This document shows, one piece after another, positions 1 to 5,384 of a stretch of 5,384 nt of DNA (positions are counted from its first letter, which is position 1; the number at the start of each line of letters is the position of its first letter). The DNA is from Actinomycetes bacterium. GTDB taxonomy: Bacteria > Actinomycetota > Actinomycetes > Actinomycetales > Cellulomonadaceae. Under the pieces are notes generated by a model. That model saw nothing but the letters and a program-made list of their open reading frames with translations. It made no database searches and was not told the origin of the DNA. Where the stretch lies: positions 1-5,384 of the forward strand of contig JAEYUL010000024.1 of the NCBI GenBank assembly GCA_023432565.1. Reading direction: 5' to 3'. Both the position numbers and the translations under genes were made by a program.

Positions 1-62
1 CAAGGCACCACCCCGGCGACCGCCGCCCCGGCGCTCGCCTCGCACACGGGAGGAACCCCAAC
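1..62 (+). other. leader region or tail of an upstream gene
   Basis: This short stretch precedes the binding-protein gene. It contains the ribosome binding site (48-54), a small dyad CGGCG-AC-CGCCG (14-25) and two copies of CCCCGGCG (11-18 and 26-33). I see no convincing -10/-35 pair and no operator; the operon promoter is probably left of the window. Reading from base 1, the frame is open until a TGA at 64-66 that overlaps the GTG start in a GTGA arrangement, so this could be the last 21 codons of an upstream gene. All three frames are open here, as is common at this GC content, so an untranslated leader is at least as likely. Confidence 0.35.
48..54 (+). promoter_or_regulatory. ribosome binding site of the binding-protein gene
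   Basis: GGGAGGA lies 8 bases before the GTG at 63 and 14 bases before the in-frame ATG at 69. The spacing favours the GTG as the start, giving a signal peptide beginning MKMLRF. Starting at the ATG would leave MLRF, with one positive charge fewer in the n-region. Confidence 0.7.
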
Positions 63-1394
63 GTGAAGATGCTACGGTTCGCGGCCCTCGGCGTGGCGGC
101 GACGCTCGCGCTGACCGCCTGCAGCTCCAGCGACACGCCGTCGGACGACGCGACGAACGCCGGCGGCGGCGAGACCCCCGCCGCCGCCGAGATCACCCTG
201 TGGCTCGCGGGCGGCGACACCAACGACGAGCTGCGCCAGTACCTCAAGGACACGTTCGCCGCCGAGAACCCCGGCTCGACGCTGACCATCGAGGAGGTCG
301 CCTGGCCCGACCTGGTCACCAAGCTCACCACCGCGCTGCCCGACGCGGCGAACACCCCGGACGTCGTCGAGATCGGCAACACGCAGTCGCCGACCTTCAC
401 GACCGTGGGCGCGTTCCGCGACCTGACCCCGATCTACGACGAGCTGGGCGGCGACAAGCTGCTGCAGTCGTTCGTCGACGTGGGCTCGGTCGACGGCAAG
501 AACTACGCGCTGCCGTACTACTTCGGCTCGCGCTACATGTTCTACCGCAAGGACCTCTGGACGGCCGCGGGCCTCGAGGTGCCGAAGACGCTCGCGGAGT
601 TCAGCGAGTCGGTCGCCAAGCTCAAGACCGACACGCAGTCGGGCTTCGCGATGGGCGGCCAGGACTGGCGCAACGGCATCTCGTGGGTGTTCGCCAACGG
701 CGGCGAGCTCGCGACGGTGGACGGCACCACCTGGACCTCGACGCTGTCGGACCCCAGCACGATCAAGGGCCTCGAGCAGTGGCAGGAGGTCTACCGGACC
801 GCCTCGAACCTGCCCTCGACCGAGCGTGACGTCGCGTACTGGGACTTCCTGAACGACGGCACGGACGGTTCCGCGCCGGCGGCGGCGACGATCATGGCGC
901 CGGGCTGGGCGCGCTGGTCGATCGGTGACATCACCACGAACGACGCGGGCGAGGAGGTGCGCGACGGCATGGCCGACGACACCACGTTCGACATCTTCGC
1001 CCTGCCGGGCGCCGACGGGGGCATCGCGCCGGTCTTCGCCGGTGGCTCGAACATCGCCGTCTCGGCGAAGTCGCAGCACCCGGAGCTCGCCGAGAACCTC
1101 CTGCGGATCATCTTCTCGCAGGAGTACCAGACGAAGCTCGGCGGTGCGGGCCTCGGCCCGGCCAACTCCGACTACGTGTCCTCGCTCGGCGACGACAAGT
1201 TCGCCACGACGATGATCGAGACGGCTGCGGCCTCCAAGCTCACCCCGGCCGCGCCGGGCTGGGCGGCGATCGAGGGTGCGTTCGTCTACGAGGAGCTGTT
1301 CCAGAAGATCGCCGACGGCGGCGACGTCACCGCGCTCGCGAAGGAGTACGACGCCAAGCTGACGCCGATGCTCAACGGCGGCGCCGCGGGCTGA
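63..1394 (+). CDS. ABC transporter sugar-binding lipoprotein, amino-sugar/chito-oligosaccharide type
   Basis: This is the extracellular solute-binding lipoprotein of a carbohydrate importer (CUT1 type, SBP_bac_1-like), 443 residues, a usual length for the family. A lipoprotein signal peptide ends in the lipobox L17-T-A-C20, so Cys20 should be lipidated to tether the protein outside the membrane. Residues 21-43 are a flexible Ser/Asp/Gly/Ala linker, and the two-lobed fold starts near ITLWLAG (44-50). Family signatures are PDVVEIGNT (99-107), a stretch at 156-180 containing MFYRKDLW then AAGLEVPKT, and FAGGSNIAVS (326-335). Several tryptophans (47, 81, 202, 208, 260, 282, 285) are candidates for sugar stacking. 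The permease, kinase and nagB genes downstream suggest an amino-sugar ligand, as for DasA, NgcE or CsnE of Streptomyces; that assignment is inferred. The GTG start follows a good ribosome binding site. Class is near certain; the exact ligand is not. Confidence 0.93.
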   Translation: MKMLRFAALGVAATLALTACSSSDTPSDDATNAGGGETPAAAEITLWLAGGDTNDELRQYLKDTFAAENPGSTLTIEEVAWPDLVTKLTTALPDAANTPDVVEIGNTQSPTFTTVGAFRDLTPIYDELGGDKLLQSFVDVGSVDGKNYALPYYFGSRYMFYRKDLWTAAGLEVPKTLAEFSESVAKLKTDTQSGFAMGGQDWRNGISWVFANGGELATVDGTTWTSTLSDPSTIKGLEQWQEVYRTASNLPSTERDVAYWDFLNDGTDGSAPAAATIMAPGWARWSIGDITTNDAGEEVRDGMADDTTFDIFALPGADGGIAPVFAGGSNIAVSAKSQHPELAENLLRIIFSQEYQTKLGGAGLGPANSDYVSSLGDDKFATTMIETAAASKLTPAAPGWAAIEGAFVYEELFQKIADGGDVTALAKEYDAKLTPMLNGGAAG

Positions 1395-1410
1395 CGCCCG
1401 ACCGAGGTGA

Positions 1411-1427
1411 CCGGCCGCCCCGGCCGG
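1411..1427 (+). repeat. small GC hairpin after the binding-protein gene
   Basis: CCGGCC (1411-1416) and GGCCGG (1422-1427) are perfect 6-base complements around a 5-base loop. It starts 17 bases after the stop codon. With no T-run after it and strong G/C bias here, it may be a chance structure; it could also add to 3'-end protection of the upstream message. Confidence 0.4.
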
Positions 1428-1443
1428 CCGCCCGTCGGACCGT

Positions 1444-1491
1444 GCTGCCGTCCGCGAGGGTTCACCCCCTGGAGCCCTCGCGGACGGCGGC
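1444..1491 (+). terminator. large intercistronic hairpin (attenuator or mRNA-stabilising stem-loop)
   Basis: The arms GCCGTCCGCGAGGG (1447-1460) and CCCTCGCGGACGGC (1475-1488) are perfect 14-base complements. In RNA the stem extends outward through U1446-G1489, C1445-G1490 and G1444-C1491 to 17 pairs. Inside, U1461-G1474, U1462-A1473 and C1463-G1472 can pair, leaving a loop of about 8 bases. It lies between the binding-protein stop and the first permease start. There is no T-run, so it is not a classic intrinsic terminator, although actinobacterial terminators often lack one. Known sugar-importer operons use such elements (REP sequences at malE-malF, for example) to keep the binding protein more abundant than the permeases. 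The structure is visible; the function is inferred. Confidence 0.75.
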
Positions 1492-1500
1492 CCGGGCCGC
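1487..1500. repeat. 14-base perfect palindrome before the first permease gene
   Basis: GCGGCCCGGGCCGC is its own reverse complement with no spacer. It shares two bases with the right arm of the large hairpin and ends 11 bases before the ribosome binding site at 1512. It could be a protein-binding site, part of an alternative RNA fold competing with the large hairpin, or a by-product of the high GC content. I do not recognise it as a known operator. Confidence 0.5.
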
Positions 1501-1511
1501 ACCAGGCACAC

Positions 1512-1516
1512 AGGAG
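1512..1516 (+). promoter_or_regulatory. ribosome binding site fixing the first permease start
   Basis: AGGAG sits 7 bases before the ATG at 1524. It decides between this ATG and an upstream in-frame GTG at 1407, which would translate through the whole hairpin region and add 39 Arg/Pro/Gly-rich residues unlike a permease N-terminus. Confidence 0.8.
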
Positions 1517-1523
1517 ATCACTC

Positions 1524-2498
1524 ATGTCCCACGACGCTGCCCTCGGCGTGCCCGCGCCCAGCGGCCCGGCCGTCCCCGGCGGCCCGACGAGCGAGGCGCC
1601 CCGACCGCGTCGCCGTCGCCCGCCCTCAGCCCCCTACCTGCTGCTCGTCCCCGCGGTCGTCGCCCTGCTCGCAGGCCTGGCGTACCCGGTGGGCAAGCAG
1701 ATCGTGATGTCGGTGCAGAGGTACGGCCTCGAGCAGCAGTTCGGCCAGCCGCCCGAGCTCGTCGGGCTGGACAACTTCGTGCGCGTCTTCACCGACGACG
1801 CGCTGTGGGCCGTCGTGACGCGCTCGATCGTGTTCTGCATGGTCAACGCGCTGCTCACGGTCGTCATCGGCCTGGCGTTCGCGCTGCTGATGCGCGCGGT
1901 CAGCACGCCGGTGCGGCTCACGCTGCAGGTCTGCCTGCTGCTCGCCTGGGCCATGCCGATGGTCGCGGGCGTGACGGTGTTCAAGTGGCTGTTCGACTAC
2001 CGCACGGGCGTCGTCAACTGGTTGCTCGTCAGGCTCGGCCTCGAGGGCATGGCGGGGTACTCCTGGCTCTCGCGCCCGCTGACGTTCTTCCTCGTCGCGA
2101 CGCTGATCATCGTCTGGATGTCGGTGCCGTTCGTCGCGCTGTCGCTGTACGCGGGTCTGACCGCGGTGCCCGAGGAGGTGCTCGAGGCCTCGCGCATCGA
2201 CGGTGCCAACGGCCGCCAGCAGCTGTGGCACATCCTGCTGCCGATGGTCCGCCCGGTGCTGTCGATCGTCCTGCTGCTGCAGGTCATCTGGGACCTGCGG
2301 GTGTTCGCCCAGATCCGGCTCCTGCAGGACGCGGGAGCCCCCGTCTCGGAGACGAACCTGCTCGGCAACTTCATCTACGAGCTCGGCATGAGCCGCCAGG
2401 ACTTCGGCGGGGCCGCAGCCGTCTCGATCTTCGTGCTGGCGCTCACGGTCCTGCTGAGCTGGCCGTACGTCCGCAGCCTCATGAAGGAGGACGCATGA
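1524..2498 (+). CDS. ABC transporter permease, MalF-type (first membrane subunit)
   Basis: This is one of the two membrane subunits that form the sugar channel in the cytoplasmic membrane, 324 residues from the chosen ATG. A Pro- and Arg-rich cytoplasmic tail (about 1-36, with RPRRRRPP at 27-34) precedes roughly six transmembrane segments near 37-57, 103-123, 134-155, 186-208, 245-262 and 297-317. The cytoplasmic EAA loop that docks the ATPase lies at 221-240 (EASRIDGANG then RQQLWHILLP), with the conserved glycine and terminal Leu-Pro typical of binding-protein-dependent permeases (BPD_transp_1 family). The ribosome binding site at 1512-1516 supports the start. The stop overlaps the next gene's start (ATGA at 2495-2498), so the two subunits are probably translationally coupled. 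The closest known counterparts by operon logic are DasB, NgcF and CsnF; the sugar transported cannot be read from this subunit. Confidence 0.93.
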   Translation: MSHDAALGVPAPSGPAVPGGPTSEAPRPRRRRPPSAPYLLLVPAVVALLAGLAYPVGKQIVMSVQRYGLEQQFGQPPELVGLDNFVRVFTDDALWAVVTRSIVFCMVNALLTVVIGLAFALLMRAVSTPVRLTLQVCLLLAWAMPMVAGVTVFKWLFDYRTGVVNWLLVRLGLEGMAGYSWLSRPLTFFLVATLIIVWMSVPFVALSLYAGLTAVPEEVLEASRIDGANGRQQLWHILLPMVRPVLSIVLLLQVIWDLRVFAQIRLLQDAGAPVSETNLLGNFIYELGMSRQDFGGAAAVSIFVLALTVLLSWPYVRSLMKEDA

Positions 2499-3409
2499 GC
2501 ACCGTCGCGCCCACCCGCCCGGCGCGGGCCACGGCCCGCGCCCTGGCGCACCGCACGCGCGCGCCCCGGGCGAGGGGCCGTCGGGTGCGCTCCGTCCTCC
2601 TGGCGGCTCTCGCGCTGCTCGCCGCACTCGTGTGGGTGTTCCCCGTCTACTGGATGGTCCTGTCGGCGTTCACACCGGCGGCCTACCTGCGCGCGACGAC
2701 GCCCGAGTTCCTCCCGCTGCACGCCACGACCGTGAACTTCGCTCGGGTGCTCGAGGGGGGCGACTTCCTGAACGCGCTCAAGATGAGCGCGGTCATCACG
2801 CTCCTGACCGTGCTCGCGGTTCTCGTGTTCGCCTTCCTCGGCGCGCTCGCGATCAGCCGGTGGAAGTTCCGCGGCCGCACGTCGTTCGTGCTCGCCGTGC
2901 TGTTCATCCAGATGCTGCCCGCCGAGGGCCTGTTCATCGCGCAGTACAAGATGCTCTCGTCCGCGCACCTGCTGGACTCGGTGATCGGCGTGACCGTGCT
3001 CTACACGGCTGCGGTCATCCCGTTCACGATCTGGATGCTGCGCGGGTTCGTCGCGGGCGTCCCGGCCGAGCTCGAGGAGGCGGCCATGGTCGACGGCCTG
3101 TCGCGCACGCAGGCCTTCCTGCGCATCACGTTCCCGCTGCTGGCGCCCGGGCTGGTCGCGTCCGGGGTGTACGCGTTCCTGCAGGCGTGGAACGAGTTCA
3201 CCGTCGCGCTGGTCGCGCTGCCCTCGCAGTCCAGCCAGACGTTGCCGCTGTGGCTGCGCGACTTCCTGTCCGCGTCCGCCAACCGCGGCGTCGACTGGGG
3301 ACAGGTCATGGCCGCGTCCACGCTGATCGCGATCCCGGTGATCGTCTTCTTCCTGTTCGTGCAGGGCCGGATGACCTCCGGCCTCGTGTCCGGCGCAGTC
3401 AAGGGCTGA
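2495..3409 (+). CDS. ABC transporter permease, MalG-type (second membrane subunit)
   Basis: This is the second channel subunit, 304 residues, pairing with the preceding permease. An Arg/Ala-rich cytoplasmic tail (1-32) leads into a first membrane segment (about 33-57), with others near 97-120, 130-150, 163-183, 217-240 and 270-290. The EAA loop at 195-214 reads EAAMVDGLSR then TQAFLRITFP. AWNEF (231-235) and the C-terminal GRMTSGLVSGAVKG (291-304) are strong signatures of MalG-like subunits. The start overlaps the upstream stop by four bases, and AAGGAGG (2484-2490), inside the upstream gene, is its ribosome binding site. The frame is open far upstream across the first permease gene, but that extension is not permease-like and is a high-GC artefact. 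No ATPase gene follows, which fits actinobacterial importers served by a shared MsiK-like ATPase. Confidence 0.93.
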   Translation: MSTVAPTRPARATARALAHRTRAPRARGRRVRSVLLAALALLAALVWVFPVYWMVLSAFTPAAYLRATTPEFLPLHATTVNFARVLEGGDFLNALKMSAVITLLTVLAVLVFAFLGALAISRWKFRGRTSFVLAVLFIQMLPAEGLFIAQYKMLSSAHLLDSVIGVTVLYTAAVIPFTIWMLRGFVAGVPAELEEAAMVDGLSRTQAFLRITFPLLAPGLVASGVYAFLQAWNEFTVALVALPSQSSQTLPLWLRDFLSASANRGVDWGQVMAASTLIAIPVIVFFLFVQGRMTSGLVSGAVKG

Positions 3410-3413
3410 GCGG

Positions 3414-4385
3414 ATGTCCCAGCCCAGCACCCCCGCCCAGCGAGCGCACGACCGACGGCCGGCCGTCGGCGTGGACGTCGGCGGCAGCAGCACCGTGGCG
3501 ATCGTGCTCGACCACGCCGGGCAGGTCGCCGCGCGCCACGTGCGGCCGACGCGCCTCGGTGCGCCGCAGATCGCCGCGGACGTCGCCGCGGCCGTGCGGC
3601 ACGTCGTGCAGGACGCGGCCACGACGCTCGACGGCCTCGCCGGGGTGGGCGTCGGCGTCCCGGGCGTGGTCGACGCCGAGCAGGGGACGGTCGCGAACGC
3701 CGTGAACCTGGGCGTCGAGCGCAGCGCCCCGCTGGCCGAGCTCGTCGCGCGTGAGCTCGACGGCGTCGCGGTCCACCTCGAGAACGACCTCAACGCCGCG
3801 GTCCTCGGCACGGCGCAGCACCTCACGCGGACGGGAGACGGACCGGTCGACGACCTGGCGTTCGTCGCGCTCGGCACGGGGCTCGCGGCCGGGCTCATGC
3901 TCGACGGACGCCTGCGTCGGGGCCGGCACCGTGCGGCCGGGGAGATCGGCCACCTGCGCTACGTACCCGAAGGCCTGCCCTGCAAGTGCGGCCAGAACGG
4001 CTGCCTCGAGCGGTACGCGTCCGGCTCCGCGCTCGACGCCGCGTGGGCGTCGCGCTCGGGCCGCCCCGCCCCCGTGGAGGTGTTCGAGGCGGCCGCCGCG
4101 GGCGACGTCCGCGCGACCGGCGTGCGCGACGAGTTCCTCGCAGCGGTCGCCGAGGCGGTGCGCGTGCTCGTGCTCACGTGCGACGTGGGCCGGGTCGTCA
4201 TCGGGGGAGGCGTGAGCCAGCTCGGTGAGCCGCTGCTGCGGGGCGTCGTCGCCGAGCTCGACCGCCAGGCGTCGTCGTCGCCGTTCCTCGCGGCGGCGGA
4301 CCTGGCGAGCCGCGTGCGGCTCGCGCCCGCGGGTGTCCCGCTCGGCGCGGTCGGTGCGGCGCTCGTCGGACGAGGAGGCAGCTGA
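3414..4385 (+). CDS. ROK-family sugar kinase, probable N-acetylglucosamine or glucosamine kinase
   Basis: This cytoplasmic kinase probably phosphorylates the imported amino sugar at C6 using ATP. It has 323 residues, normal for ROK kinases. It lacks the N-terminal helix-turn-helix of ROK repressors: the N-terminal phosphate-binding loop DVGGSS is already at 21-26. Other family landmarks are ENDLNAA (123-129) with the likely catalytic base Asp125, GTGLAAG (154-160), EIGH (177-180), the zinc-binding CKCGQNGCLE (190-199; Cys190, 192 and 197, with His180 the likely fourth ligand), and GGG (264-266). Two loops differ from the common forms: DVGGSS rather than DxGGTK, and GTGLAAG rather than GTGIGGG. 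The gene starts 4 bases after the permease stop, with AAGGG at 3401-3405 as a modest ribosome binding site, and its stop overlaps nagB by one base (TGATG). Adjacent nagB supports an amino-sugar substrate; glucose or another hexose cannot be excluded from sequence alone. Confidence 0.88.
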   Translation: MSQPSTPAQRAHDRRPAVGVDVGGSSTVAIVLDHAGQVAARHVRPTRLGAPQIAADVAAAVRHVVQDAATTLDGLAGVGVGVPGVVDAEQGTVANAVNLGVERSAPLAELVARELDGVAVHLENDLNAAVLGTAQHLTRTGDGPVDDLAFVALGTGLAAGLMLDGRLRRGRHRAAGEIGHLRYVPEGLPCKCGQNGCLERYASGSALDAAWASRSGRPAPVEVFEAAAAGDVRATGVRDEFLAAVAEAVRVLVLTCDVGRVVIGGGVSQLGEPLLRGVVAELDRQASSSPFLAAADLASRVRLAPAGVPLGAVGAALVGRGGS

Positions 4386-5167
4386 TGGAGGTGGTCGTCG
4401 CGCCCGGCCCCGAGCTCGCGCGGCTCGCGGCCGACGCCGTCGAACGGCTGCTGCGTGCGCGGCCGCGCACCGTCCTGGGCCTGGCGACGGGCTCGAGCCC
4501 GCTCGCGGTCTACGACGAGCTCGTGCGCCGGCACCGCGAGGACGGCCTGTCGTTCGCGCACGCGCGGGCGTTCATGCTCGACGAGTACGTGGGTCTGCCG
4601 GCCGACCACCCGCAGCGTTACCGCAACGTCATCGAGGCCGAGATCGCCTCCCGGGTGGACTTCTCGCCGGGGGCGGTGCAGGGGCCCGACGGCCTGGCGG
4701 AGGACCTGGTCGCGGCGTGCGCGGGGTTCGAGCGGGCGATCGCGGACGCGGGCGGGGTGGACCTGCAGCTGCTCGGGATCGGCACGGACGGGCACGTCGC
4801 GTTCAACGAGCCCGGTTCCTCGCTCGCGTCACGGACACGCATCAAGACGCTCACGCGCCAGACGCGCGAGGACAACGCGCGCTTCTTCGACGACGACGTG
4901 TCCCAGGTCCCGACCCACTGCCTCACGCAAGGGCTCGCGACGATCATGGCGGCGCGCCACCTCGTGCTCCTGGCGCAGGGGCGCGGCAAGGCTGAGGCGG
5001 TGCACCAGCTCGTCGAGGGACCGGTCAGCGCGCTGTGGCCGGCGACCGTGCTGCAGCACCACCCGCACGTGACCGTCCTGGTCGACGACGCCGCGGCCGG
5101 CCGGCTGCAGCTGGCCGACTACTACCGCGAGACGTACGCCGCCAAGCCCGCGTGGCAGGGGCTCTGA
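4385..5167 (+). CDS. nagB: glucosamine-6-phosphate deaminase
   Basis: NagB converts glucosamine-6-phosphate and water to fructose-6-phosphate and ammonia, feeding amino sugars into glycolysis in the cytoplasm. The protein has 260 residues (E. coli 266), and E. coli positions map with a constant offset of six. The phosphate loop is LATGSSP (33-39). Active-site residues are Asp66 in FMLDEY (E. coli Asp72), Asp135, His137 and Glu142 in GTDGHVAFNEPGSS (133-146; E. coli Asp141, His143, Glu148), Arg166 (Arg172) and Lys202 in GRGKAEA (Lys208). Allosteric-site counterparts Ser145, Arg152 and Lys154 are also present. The ATG at 4385 overlaps the kinase TGA by one base, with GAGGAGG (4372-4378) six bases upstream, so it is probably co-translated. 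It is the last gene of the transport operon. The catalytic assignment is secure. Confidence 0.97.
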   Translation: MEVVVAPGPELARLAADAVERLLRARPRTVLGLATGSSPLAVYDELVRRHREDGLSFAHARAFMLDEYVGLPADHPQRYRNVIEAEIASRVDFSPGAVQGPDGLAEDLVAACAGFERAIADAGGVDLQLLGIGTDGHVAFNEPGSSLASRTRIKTLTRQTREDNARFFDDDVSQVPTHCLTQGLATIMAARHLVLLAQGRGKAEAVHQLVEGPVSALWPATVLQHHPHVTVLVDDAAAGRLQLADYYRETYAAKPAWQGL

Positions 5168-5262
5168 CGCGCGCGGGCGCCGGCGGTGTGCGGGTGTCCG
5201 ACGACGCCCGTGGGCTGGGCGGTGCGCGAGGCATGTCGGACTCCCGACGTAGACTTGCCCGC
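5168..5262. other. gap after nagB with weak dyads
   Basis: GTCCGAC (5196-5202) and GTCGGAC (5235-5241) are 7-base complements 32 bases apart, and between them lies CGCCC (5205-5209) / GGGCG (5217-5221). A tighter dyad GTCGG-ACTC-CCGAC spans 5235-5248. One of these may end the nagB transcript, but none has a T-run and all are short for such GC-rich DNA. The tight dyad abuts the -10 box of the next gene and so could equally be a regulator site. Confidence 0.3.
5250..5255 (+). promoter_or_regulatory. -10 box of a leaderless promoter
   Basis: TAGACT fits the actinobacterial -10 consensus TANNNT. Seven bases separate it from the ATG at 5263, placing the expected transcription start on the A of the start codon. 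No Shine-Dalgarno sequence precedes this ATG, consistent with a leaderless message. No clear -35 hexamer is visible at the usual distance. The promoter indicates that the following gene is transcribed independently of the sugar operon. Confidence 0.7.
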
Positions 5263-5384
5263 ATGAGCGAACCGCTGTCCTCGCCCGCCGGCCCCGACGA
5301 CCCGTTCGGTCCGGACCAGGCGACGGGGACGAGCGTCCTCGAGCGCGCCGAGACGACCGAGCAGGTCGAGCCGGGCGACCACGA
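5263..5384 (+). CDS. DUF3039-family protein, N-terminal part (cut by window edge)
   Basis: Only the first 40 codons are present. The protein begins MSEPLSSPAG, followed by a Pro/Asp/Gly-rich stretch, then TSVLERAETTEQVEPGDH (23-40). The string VLER-x-ET followed by EPGDHE matches my memory of the start of DUF3039, a small (about 90-100 residue) protein family of unknown function widespread in actinobacteria, which continues with a conserved region containing cysteines suggestive of metal binding; that part lies outside the window. The start is supported by the -10 box at 5250-5255 rather than by a ribosome binding site. It has no evident link to amino-sugar metabolism. The family call rests on about 18 residues. 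Confidence 0.7.
   Translation, partial: MSEPLSSPAGPDDPFGPDQATGTSVLERAETTEQVEPGDH

Noticed and set aside
72..1511. Long reverse-strand open frame of 479 codons opposite the binding-protein gene
   Set aside because: It is an Arg/Gly/Val-rich product without domains, produced by the strong third-position G/C bias of the real gene on the + strand. No ribosome binding site or family signature supports it.
1407..1523. Upstream GTG start for the first permease
   Set aside because: It would translate the hairpin region, has no good ribosome binding site, and adds a non-permease Arg/Pro tail; the ATG at 1524 has AGGAG at the right spacing.
1..1523. DasR-type operator (palindrome resembling TGGTCTAGACCA) near the operon start or in the first gap
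   Set aside because: I looked in 1-62 and 1395-1523 and found no match. Control by a DasR-like regulator is neither supported nor excluded, because the main promoter lies outside the window.
1442..2494. N-terminal extension of the second permease across the first permease gene, suggesting a fusion or frameshift
   Set aside because: The extension is out-of-frame shadow of the first permease. Both permeases are intact in their own frames, and a strong ribosome binding site (2484-2490) precedes the ATG at 2495.
2375..3898. Reverse-strand open frame of 507 codons across the second permease and kinase genes
   Set aside because: It spans the junction of two clearly real + strand genes, has low-complexity Arg/Asp/Glu-rich sequence, and is a typical high-GC shadow.
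1..5384. Mobile elements, CRISPR arrays, tRNA or rRNA genes, attachment sites
   Set aside because: There are no transposase-like products, regularly spaced direct repeats, terminal inverted repeats with target duplications, or recognisable RNA genes, and base composition is uniform throughout.

Overview
The window is very GC-rich, with third codon positions almost always G or C. It has actinobacterial hallmarks: a sugar ABC importer without its own ATPase gene, an apparently leaderless promoter (TAGACT seven bases before an ATG), and the start of a protein that looks like the actinobacterial DUF3039 family. Gene order and protein style suggest a Micrococcales member such as Cellulomonas or a relative. 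This is inferred from composition and family resemblance, not from a database match.

Layout: all genes read on the + strand. Positions 1-62 are a short leader or the tail of an upstream gene. Then come a sugar-binding lipoprotein (63-1394), a 129-base gap rich in dyad symmetry (1395-1523), two MalF/MalG-type permeases (1524-2498 and 2495-3409), a ROK-family sugar kinase (3414-4385) and glucosamine-6-phosphate deaminase NagB (4385-5167). After a 95-base gap, a separate gene starts at 5263 and runs off the right edge.

How the genes work together: the lipoprotein captures an amino sugar or a short chitin/chitosan oligosaccharide outside the membrane, and the two permeases form the channel. A shared ATPase encoded elsewhere (MsiK-like in known actinobacterial systems) would power it. 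The ROK kinase would phosphorylate the imported sugar, and NagB would convert glucosamine-6-phosphate to fructose-6-phosphate and ammonia for glycolysis. The last four operon genes are packed with overlaps or a 4-base gap. The lipoprotein gene is set apart by a strong inverted repeat that probably lets it be expressed at a higher level. No NagA deacetylase gene is visible. The substrate may therefore be glucosamine or deacetylated chitosan pieces, or NagA may be encoded elsewhere.

I see no clearly new biological system. The most useful leads are the intercistronic hairpin with its adjacent palindrome, the substrate question, and the variant phosphate-binding loop of the ROK kinase.
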